64,000 bases of DNA from the NCBI GenBank assembly GCA_945903645.1, contig CAMDOM010000014.1, forward strand, positions 1 to 64,000. Direction: 5' to 3'. This DNA is from Chryseobacterium gleum (lineage in GTDB: Bacteria > Bacteroidota > Bacteroidia > UBA10329). The notes beneath the pieces were generated by a model. That model saw only the letters and a program-made list of their open reading frames with translations. It was not told the DNA's origin and did not search any database. The position numbers and the translations under genes are program-made. The stretch's first letter is position 1; every line of letters starts with the position of its first letter. This document shows positions 9,883 through 17,368 of the stretch, in pieces.

Positions 9883-11811
9883 TTACGCTCCCACCAACCT
9901 TTTCTTCACTTCCGTCACAATATTTTTTGGACTGTATTTCTCGAAAAAACCACGATCGTCTACCCATTCATTTTCCAAATGAGTAGCGGTTTCTGTAACT
10001 AACGCAGTTTCTAGAATCACTTTTTTCTCTTCTTGCGGAGGGCCACTTATGTTGCCAAAAATGGCTGCCAATTTCTCGCACATTGGCACATTGTAGGCGT
10101 TTCCTGCGTCTTTGATGATTGCCACCAGCTCTTCACTCGTGTAGTCGGTGTAGGAATATGGCACTTCTACAGGTTCTCCATGGCCTTCAATCAGCTCACC
10201 ACGGTCATACATCTGCGATAAGGTAGCGTTTTCGTATTTGAGGAAGAAATCGGAATCTACATTATAGCGTAGCATAGTTTTAAACTGCCCATCGGGTTTC
10301 ATGTAGTAATGCACCAGTTGCGCATCCTTCTGTGTTATTCCCACGCCAACTGCCAAGCGCACGAAGTCTGTGGTATTGGGCGGAGAAGCATGAAACGTAC
10401 GGTTATCGAACATCAGAACCTCGCCTGCTTTCACGTCTAGCGTGTGGAGATATGGGAAGATACTGAACATGTGATTGCTCAGCGGCACGGGTGCCTGCGG
10501 GCTGGGCGATGGTCGCTTGTTCTGCATGAAGCGATGGCTTCCTCGAATCACGCCCATGCCCCCATTTTCCAAATTGGTGTCCACCAAAGCAATCCAACAC
10601 GTGATGCTACAAAAACCATCCTCTTCGCAATCCACAAAACTCCAATCCTGATGCGCTGGCACTGCGCCTTTCGGGTTTGGTTCCTTCACCACAAAACTGC
10701 TTACGAATGGCTTGAAATCGGTCAAATGTTCCTCCAATCGCGGCAGTGCCACTCCCCAAATTTTTTCACGAGCCATCCGACACATCTCCTTGTCGGTTTG
10801 GTCCATACTCACATGAAACCCAAATCCTTTCTCGTCTTTCAGATTTAGCGATTCGTAGTAGCATTTCAAGTCAGCAACTTCCCTTTCATTGAGTAATGGA
10901 AATACCGAATAACCTTCTTTCTCAAAAAAAGATTGCTTTTCGGCATTCTTGAATAGGGGAATCATCTTGTAGCTCATTTTTGCTTTCTGTGTTAGATAGT
11001 TGCGCTTAGAGCGTTGATAGTCGCCCGAAGTTACAGGCTTTGAAAGGTAATCGAACGTTTCGGTCTGTGTACCAATTGCAGGCCGCTGCCCTATCTGCGT
11101 ATTGTATTCCTGAAAAAAGTTGTCTGGCACAGCATAGCGCTCCACCTTTCCTTCTTCGTTTTTATGGTAGAAAAGAAGATTCGCTTCTTCCTCAATGAGG
11201 CCGTAAGTCACTGCGATGCGGGGTTCTGTGCCCGTGTTGGACGGAGAGGCATGCAATAGCGCCTGATTAAAGATGATGGCTTCGCCCGTTTTCAAAGGAA
11301 CGGTACGGAGGTCTGGCCGCATTTCGGTATGAAGGTTTCCGAATGGATCGGGCAAGGTGGGAGAACGCAGCGCATCGCTAAAACGGTGACTGCCTGCAAT
11401 CACTTGCATGGCCCCGTTGCGTTCGTTTGTGTCTTGCAATGCACACCAGATGGTGACCGAGCAGAACCGCGTTTCATCCACCACCGTCCAATCCTGATGA
11501 ATAGGCATTTCACCTTGCAGCCCAGGCGATTTGCTGAGAAAGCAACTGCCCAGTTTCTTTATGGGATGAAACAGCGAGCCGACCTTAGGTCCGAAAACCC
11601 TCTCCACACGCGCATTGACATGTTCTTTCTCCGACCTGTCCGTACTGAAACTACTGCTGTGGAAGCCTGCCGGAACCGTGGGGTGTGTTTCATGAAAGAA
11701 CGCCAGCAACGAAGCCACCTCATCTGCATTGAGCAATGGGACTTTCACATAGCCATCAAGGGCGAATCGCTGAGCTAGTATTGGGTCTTGGAAGAGCATT
11801 TTTTCAAGCAA
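9883..11811 (-). CDS. Tandem two-domain PhyH-family protein (642 aa)
   Basis: Two complete domains: MPIHQDWTVVDETRF...VIAGSH...ALLHASPSNTGTEPRIAV and VPAHQDWSFVDCEEDGF...VIRGSH...RTFHASPPNTTDFVRLAV. Confidence 0.9.
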   Translation of the reverse strand: MLEKMLFQDPILAQRFALDGYVKVPLLNADEVASLLAFFHETHPTVPAGFHSSSFSTDRSEKEHVNARVERVFGPKVGSLFHPIKKLGSCFLSKSPGLQGEMPIHQDWTVVDETRFCSVTIWCALQDTNERNGAMQVIAGSHRFSDALRSPTLPDPFGNLHTEMRPDLRTVPLKTGEAIIFNQALLHASPSNTGTEPRIAVTYGLIEEEANLLFYHKNEEGKVERYAVPDNFFQEYNTQIGQRPAIGTQTETFDYLSKPVTSGDYQRSKRNYLTQKAKMSYKMIPLFKNAEKQSFFEKEGYSVFPLLNEREVADLKCYYESLNLKDEKGFGFHVSMDQTDKEMCRMAREKIWGVALPRLEEHLTDFKPFVSSFVVKEPNPKGAVPAHQDWSFVDCEEDGFCSITCWIALVDTNLENGGMGVIRGSHRFMQNKRPSPSPQAPVPLSNHMFSIFPYLHTLDVKAGEVLMFDNRTFHASPPNTTDFVRLAVGVGITQKDAQLVHYYMKPDGQFKTMLRYNVDSDFFLKYENATLSQMYDRGELIEGHGEPVEVPYSYTDYTSEELVAIIKDAGNAYNVPMCEKLAAIFGNISGPPQEEKKVILETALVTETATHLENEWVDDRGFFEKYSPKNIVTEVKKRLVGA

Positions 11812-12742
11812 AAACCTTCTTCAATCGTGACAATATACCGCCTTCAGAAGCAAGTGTTTCGGGCAATTCATCAAATCTTGGCCCTTTAAGCCGTTTAATG
11901 AACTCCATTTCGTCAATGAAGCGCGTGGTATGCGGCATAGAATGCAGCTTCTTCGCGCCTTCAGGTTTCTTCCAAGGGTTGAACTGCATGTAAAAATCCA
12001 CATCCACTTCAAGCACATCCACCATTCCGGGTTTGTTGGCCGAGTCCATGTGATAGTGGAGGCTCGGTATTTCCGAAGGGATACAAATCAGTTGGATGGC
12101 TAAGCGCAACCCCTCAGTGCGGTTGATGGCCGAGTAGTGAACAATGCTATCGTCAAGAATCACGCAGTCGCCCGCCTTCGTTTCCAACTGCACAAGGTGG
12201 TTACTGATAATCTCCTGCTTGATGTTGTCCAACTCCCATGGAATCATCGGTCCGCGCACCTCTCCAAACCGTTTGTGGCTTCCAGGAACCACCTGCAACG
12301 TGCCGTTCTCAATGGTTGAATCAACCAGCGGGCACCAGATACTGACCGTGAAACATTTGCGCTCATCCGCAAAGGCCCAATTTTCATGAAGTGGCACCTC
12401 ACCGTTGTCGCTCATCTTCCGGATGTAGTTGGCAATGATGGGGCGATAATCTGCCAGCAGGGCGTCCATCCGCGCTTTGAATCTGGCTGTGATGATGTCA
12501 AACACTTGCTGCTTGTACTGCGGATTTTTGTCGATAAACGTAAAATCGTAGGTAATGAGTGGCGAATCCTCTAGGCCTGTCTCATCAGCGGTAATTTGTC
12601 CTCCGCTATTGGGCAGTGAGTCAAAAAAAAGTTGTTTCAATTCAACAACCTCGGCTGGAGTGATAAACGGAACGCGCACATAGCCATCGCGCACAAATTG
12701 TGCATTCAGCGCATCATCATTCAGAACTTTTCTCATGGTCAA
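11804..12742 (-). CDS. Phytanoyl-CoA dioxygenase (PhyH)-family protein, variant HxN metal motif
   Basis: VPLHENWAFADERKCFTVSIWCPLVDSTIENGTLQVVPGSH...SIVHYSAINRTEGLRLAI; overlaps the start of the 642-aa ORF by 8 nt. Confidence 0.88.
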   Translation of the reverse strand: MTMRKVLNDDALNAQFVRDGYVRVPFITPAEVVELKQLFFDSLPNSGGQITADETGLEDSPLITYDFTFIDKNPQYKQQVFDIITARFKARMDALLADYRPIIANYIRKMSDNGEVPLHENWAFADERKCFTVSIWCPLVDSTIENGTLQVVPGSHKRFGEVRGPMIPWELDNIKQEIISNHLVQLETKAGDCVILDDSIVHYSAINRTEGLRLAIQLICIPSEIPSLHYHMDSANKPGMVDVLEVDVDFYMQFNPWKKPEGAKKLHSMPHTTRFIDEMEFIKRLKGPRFDELPETLASEGGILSRLKKVFA

Positions 12743-12806
12743 ATATCTGTCCGCTAAAGGTAAGCGTTAACCAAACCGAATTTGAAATGATAAAGGTCAG
12801 TTGAAC

Positions 12807-13682
12807 CTACAGGTAATCAATCATTTCTCCTTCGCGCTCCTTAAAAAAGTAAATGCCTGAAAGTGTTGTTGCCAAAGCAAGAAAAGTGGTCCAAGCAATG
12901 GCTATAAGATTGAAAGCCTCATTGAAAAGCGCCCAGCGATAGATGTTAAGCACACCAGTCATAGGGTTTAGATTGGCAAGCCAGAGAAATTCAGTTGGAA
13001 TTAGCGTTACGGGAAAAAATACGGGAGTTAGCCAAATTCCCATTCCAATAAGACTTGGTAGAATGTGGTTTAAATCCCAAAAGCGAATGCTGGTCACATT
13101 CATCCAAAGGATAATACCAGCAGCCAAAAGCACATTGAGAAGTACCGCAATAGGTAAAAAAACAACTTGCACGGGTGGCAAAACACCCATTATTAGCATC
13201 AATAAAACCAACAATCCAAAGGTTACCAACCATTCCGTTAGTGCATTGGCAATTGCAAGGATTGGAAGTATCAACAATGGGAAACTCATTTTCCGGATAA
13301 GACCCGAATTGGATTTCACCGCTCCCATTCCGTTGTTTACAATAGAAGAGAACAAATTCCACGACAAATGGCCCGAAAGCGCGAACAACAAGTAAGGATA
13401 ATTGCCCGTTTTGATATTCATGAGATACGAAAACAGGATAGAAAATACCGACACAATAACCAAGGGCTTGACCACAGCCCACAACAGACCGAGCCGGGTT
13501 TGCACATATTGCTGTTTGATGTCTCTTAGAAACAAGGCATGCAACACATGGCGATGCTGCCACACTTGCCTCAGATATTCTAAATAGGACAGCGCATCGG
13601 CCGTGATAATCTTAGTTGGGCGCTCTGTGGAGGTGGTTGACATGGTTGCTGCGCACAAATATAACGGGATGGGCAAGGCCAC
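12807..13682 (-). CDS. ABC-2 type polysaccharide export permease (Wzm-like)
   Basis: LRDIKQQYVQTRLGLLWAVVKPLVIVSVFSILFSYLMNIKTGNYPYLLFALSGHLSWNLFSSIV...LNPMTGVLNIYRW: O-antigen/teichoate exporter permease signature. Confidence 0.9.
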   Translation of the reverse strand: MALPIPLYLCAATMSTTSTERPTKIITADALSYLEYLRQVWQHRHVLHALFLRDIKQQYVQTRLGLLWAVVKPLVIVSVFSILFSYLMNIKTGNYPYLLFALSGHLSWNLFSSIVNNGMGAVKSNSGLIRKMSFPLLILPILAIANALTEWLVTFGLLVLLMLIMGVLPPVQVVFLPIAVLLNVLLAAGIILWMNVTSIRFWDLNHILPSLIGMGIWLTPVFFPVTLIPTEFLWLANLNPMTGVLNIYRWALFNEAFNLIAIAWTTFLALATTLSGIYFFKEREGEMIDYL

Positions 13683-13763
13683 ACAATGATTTAAGAATCT
13701 ACTTCCTCAACTTATCTTCAATGTTGTATGTTTGGGCAAGGAACAAAACCAACGCCATACCTT

Positions 13764-14753
13764 ATGCTTCCCATCATTGTAACAGGTGCCGCTGGTTTCA
13801 TTGGCTTTCATATATGCAAAGAATTGTTGAATCGTGGGTATCACGTGGTGGCCTTAGATAATTTGAATGCATATTATGACGTTCAATTGAAGCACGATCG
13901 CTTAAAGCTGTTAATGGGAAATGCAGGGTTCACATTTCACGAAGTGGACATTTTTAACCGCGAACGGTTGGTGTCTTTATTCAAGGAAAGTAAGGCAGAC
14001 CGAGTCATACATCTCGCTGCTCAGGCAGGAGTGCGTTATTCCATTAGCGACCCACACAGTTACGCAGATAGTAATTTGACGGGTTTCTTGAACATTTTGG
14101 AGGTCTGCCGTCAAAATGGAATTGGCCATTTGGTGTTTGCGTCATCCAGTTCGGTGTATGGTGCGAATGCTAAAACACCATTTTCTGTGTCTGATGCTGT
14201 TGATAAGCCGGTTAGCTTGTATGCAGCTACAAAACGCGCCAACGAACTAATGGCATACACTTACAGTCATTTGTACGGATTACCTGTAACTGGATTACGG
14301 TTTTTTACAGTGTATGGGCCTTGGGGTCGTCCAGATATGGCCTATTTTAAGTTTACCAAAGCCATTTTGGAAGGTCGTCCGATTGATGTGTACAACAACG
14401 GAAACATGCTCCGCGATTTTACTTATGTAAACGATATTGTAGATGGAGTAATACGGGTATTGAAGTTTGTTCCGAAAGGTGAGGACGCGGATGCTACACC
14501 CTACAAATTGTACAACATTGGAAACAACAGTCCTGTTCGCTTAGGCGATTTCATAAGCACTTTGGAAAAAGCAATTGGCAAAAAAGCAATCATCAATTAC
14601 CTTCCCATGCAAGCGGGAGATGTGCCAGCTACCTATGCCGATATTTCGGATTTGATGCGCGATACAGGATTTCGACCTAGTACCTCTATTGCACAAGGAT
14701 TGCCAAAATTTGTGGCGTGGTATCAAGCCTATTCCAATTCATCGAAAGGATGA
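13764..14753 (+). CDS. NAD-dependent epimerase, UDP-glucuronate 4-epimerase-like (start revised from 13728 to MLPIIVTGAAGFIG)
   Basis: GxxGxxG (VTGAAGFIG), YAATKRANE (YxxxK), RFFTVYGPWGRPDMAYFKFTKAI. Confidence 0.9.
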   Translation: MLPIIVTGAAGFIGFHICKELLNRGYHVVALDNLNAYYDVQLKHDRLKLLMGNAGFTFHEVDIFNRERLVSLFKESKADRVIHLAAQAGVRYSISDPHSYADSNLTGFLNILEVCRQNGIGHLVFASSSSVYGANAKTPFSVSDAVDKPVSLYAATKRANELMAYTYSHLYGLPVTGLRFFTVYGPWGRPDMAYFKFTKAILEGRPIDVYNNGNMLRDFTYVNDIVDGVIRVLKFVPKGEDADATPYKLYNIGNNSPVRLGDFISTLEKAIGKKAIINYLPMQAGDVPATYADISDLMRDTGFRPSTSIAQGLPKFVAWYQAYSNSSKG

Positions 14754-14760
14754 AACCCAA

Positions 14761-14797
14761 AACGCCCCGCACATCAGTTTCCCGATAGCGAGGCGTT
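14761..14797. terminator. Stem-loop between convergent genes
   Basis: AACGCCCCGC...GCGAGGCGTT imperfect hairpin between the + epimerase and the - phasin-like gene; no strong U-tract. Confidence 0.4.
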
Positions 14798-14853
14798 CTT
14801 ACCATGAATTGATGTTGGAACTGGCAGGCTCCAACTATTCGTTGGGTTTGTAA

Positions 14854-15195
14854 TTAAGCGGTTGCTTTTGCAGCAGCAGGCTTAGCAGCAGCTTTTGCAG
14901 ATACTTTACCGATTTTGCTTTCCAAGTCAGCAACTTTTTGCTTCAACTCAGCAAGAATTTCTTCTTCGGATTTCTTAACGATACCGATTTTCTCTTTAAT
15001 CTCTTGGTATTTAGCTTCGAATTCTTCTTTGCGAGCTTCTGTTTTTTCGAACAGGTCGTCAACGAGTTTCTTGCCTTCTACATCAGAGATGCGGCCTTTC
15101 TCTACAAGTTCTTTAACACCTGCTTCGAATTTGCTTGATACTTCTGCAGCCAAATCAACACCAGCATACAGGAACTTTTTGAATGAATCTTCCAT
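14854..15195 (-). CDS. Phasin-like coiled-coil protein
   Basis: MEDSFKKFLYAGVDLAAEVSSKFEAGVKELVEKGRISDVEGKKLVDDLFEKTEARKEEFEAKYQEIKEKI... with Ala/Lys-rich tail (KAAAKPAAAKATA). Start moved to 15195. Confidence 0.65.
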   Translation of the reverse strand: MEDSFKKFLYAGVDLAAEVSSKFEAGVKELVEKGRISDVEGKKLVDDLFEKTEARKEEFEAKYQEIKEKIGIVKKSEEEILAELKQKVADLESKIGKVSAKAAAKPAAAKATA

Positions 15196-15346
15196 TTTTT
15201 TTGTTTTTAAAAGGTTAAGTTTATTTGTTTTTGGATATTTCCAATTAGGCAACAATCATGCAGGTTTTCGTGCCACACCACTTTAGAAGTAGTATGAAAC
15301 TTCGGGAAACGTAGGCCAGTACTGGGAAAGAAAAAAAGGTAAGAAA

Positions 15347-15370
15347 TTTTGGCACGCACTTGTGCCAAAA
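15347..15370. promoter_or_regulatory. Perfect 9-bp inverted repeat TTTTGGCAC-GCACTT-GTGCCAAAA
   Basis: Read directly; located between the half-site cluster and the phasin-like gene. Confidence 0.5.
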
Positions 15371-15380
15371 CTAACGCTCA

Positions 15381-15444
15381 CTGACAGCACTGACAGGCAT
15401 ATTCATTTGGTTGGGTTTGACAGACGTGCTGTCAGGCGTGTCAG
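15381..15444. promoter_or_regulatory. Cluster of five TGACAG/CTGTCA half-sites in 64 bp
   Basis: CTGACAG 15381-15387, CTGACAG 15390-15396, TGACAG 15418-15423, CTGTCAG 15429-15435, TGTCAG 15439-15444; outer parts form an imperfect 17-bp inverted repeat. Confidence 0.45.
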
Positions 15445-15486
15445 TACTTTGAGGGCGAAGCGGTTACATTTGCTCGGCAGCCTTCT

Positions 15487-16893
15487 ATGAAAACAAATCG
15501 CGTACTACAGGCCAACTGGTCGCTTATTCTGCTTTTTGGGAGCTATACCTGCTATTCGCTTTGGGCATTGTGCTTTGGAGAGCGAATTCCCATGCGGGGC
15601 GGTTTGGGTTGGGATGGAGAGATTTACTACTTCACTTCGCAGGATTTTTTCCAGTATTTGAAAGGGCGAGGATTCGATGGATATTACATCCAACGAATTG
15701 TGCCATCATTAATAGTGAAGGGAATGCACTACGTAATGGGAACCGAACATGCCTATTGGCGAACAGGAACCTATTTCGGTTTGCTCAATTTGGCGAGTAT
15801 GCTAAGTGGCACAGGGTAGCGTTTAAAGCTGTTTCTCAAAAATGGAAATGGATAGCGGCATTAGTCGCTCTAATCAGCTTTGGCACACTAAAGCATCCCT
15901 ATTACTATCACATTCTTACCGATTCGTTTGCATTTCTGTTGGGTGCTTTTATGCTTTGGGCGCATGTTTAAGAGAAACGGGGGTTTGTTCTGCTTGCAGC
16001 AGTGCTAGGTGCGTTTACCTTTCCATCGTTTCTCCTAATGGCATTGCCACTAATTGTTTTTCGCAAGCAGTCAATAGCGCACCATCCCAAACATGCTTTA
16101 GACAAAGGGATGGTATTTGCGGCATTACTTGTGCTGACTGCGTTGGCTCTTTTAGGTCCTGTGTTTAATGGAACTATGCTTTTTGGAGCCGTGCAGCCAT
16201 CGAAAATAATGGTTTTGTTGGCAATCCCATTCCTATTGGGGATGTGTTCGTACTTTGGACAAACATTGGGATAATCAGCAGATTGAAGCATTCATTCTTC
16301 AGTATAAGCGCGGTGGGTTTGGTTACTTGGACTCTAGTATTCCTATTTATTGCTCTTGTTAAATATTGGGCAAAGCCTTCACCTTTTGGATTGTGGCACT
16401 TAGCTACTAGCACTGTTGCCAGCGCGCTTGTGCATCCAAGTGTTTCAATTGTAGCACATGTCACCTATTTCGGGCCAGTGTTTTTGTTGCTTATGATTTA
16501 CTGGAAAAAGCTGAAGCAAACATTGCTCGAAATGCCGCTGCCCTTGTTTTGGACCACATTCTTTTCGCTCACCTTAATGATGGGTTCGGAGAGCAGAGCG
16601 CTAATTGCTGGCCTTCCGTTCATTATTTGCTTAACGGTTATGGCTTTGAGGCAACTTCAATTGAACGGATGGCAACTAGTTTCCTTTCTGCTGGTGGCAA
16701 TTGTGTTTTCCCAAGTTTGGCTTCCCATTAATAATGGAGAAATGACGCGCGAGTTTCTCCAATTTCCAATGCAGCGCTATTTTTACACTTCGGCCGGTGG
16801 ATGTCGAATACGAGTTATATCCTAAATCTTATTCTCGTGTTGACGACTGGTGCAACAGTTTGGGCAATTTTCCGAAAATCAGCCGTTAATTAA
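15487..16893 (+). pseudogene. Degraded polytopic membrane protein gene (at least three frameshifts and one in-frame stop)
   Basis: Hydrophobic reading continues frame 1 (15487-15819) -> frame 3 (about 15820-16265, with TAA at 15969-15971) -> frame 2 (16244-16795 approx.) -> frame 1 (MSNTSYILNLILVLTTGATVWAIFRKSAVN*, stop 16891-16893). Confidence 0.75.
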
Positions 16894-16902
16894 AGAGGAA
16901 GA

Positions 16903-17286
16903 CTACTCCAATTTCTTGGCATTGGGTTCATATCGTACAAAGAAATTGAACCAAATGGCGCGAGATAATCTGAGAATGATGGGAAAAAACAACACAATAG
17001 TTAAAGCGTTCAACCCCAAATACCATAAGGTTTCGAAATGCCACAAAACATGCATGGCAACAAAAACAGCCACACTCATAGCTATTGTTAGCGCATAGCT
17101 CACATACATGGCACCATAGAAAAAGCCTGGTTCTAGCAGATATTTTTGACCACAATGTGAGCAATTGTCAGGCATTTCAGACAGCTGATTGGGGTTGTAA
17201 GGATTGGGATTGACGAACAAATCACCTTGATGACAACGCGGGCATTTTAAGCGAAGTATGCTGTATAATTTCTGTCCTTTTTTCAT
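16903..17286 (-). CDS. DUF983 family membrane protein with zinc ribbon
   Basis: LKCPRCHQGDLF...CSHCGQKYLLEPGFFYGAMYVSYAL; start revised to 17286 (MKKGQKLYSIL). Confidence 0.85.
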   Translation of the reverse strand: MKKGQKLYSILRLKCPRCHQGDLFVNPNPYNPNQLSEMPDNCSHCGQKYLLEPGFFYGAMYVSYALTIAMSVAVFVAMHVLWHFETLWYLGLNALTIVLFFPIILRLSRAIWFNFFVRYEPNAKKLE

Positions 17287-17368
17287 GTTGGCACAAAGGA
17301 ACGAACCATAGTGAAAGAGTTGAGTGATTGGGGTTACAATTCCCTTTAAGTTTTGCGAATTTCGCGGC

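Noticed and set aside
15347-15370. Canonical sigma-54 promoter
   Set aside because: TGGCAC is present but the GG-to-GC spacing is one base off on both strands and TTGC is absent; kept only as an inverted repeat with a hypothesis.
15487-16893. Programmed frameshifting to make one membrane protein
   Set aside because: At least three shifts plus an in-frame stop, with no obvious slippery sequence noted; gene decay is simpler.
17324-17368. Upstream part of the ABC-F ORF as coding
   Set aside because: Overlaps the DUF983 promoter region and is unlike ABC-F N-termini; ATG at 17369 fits.
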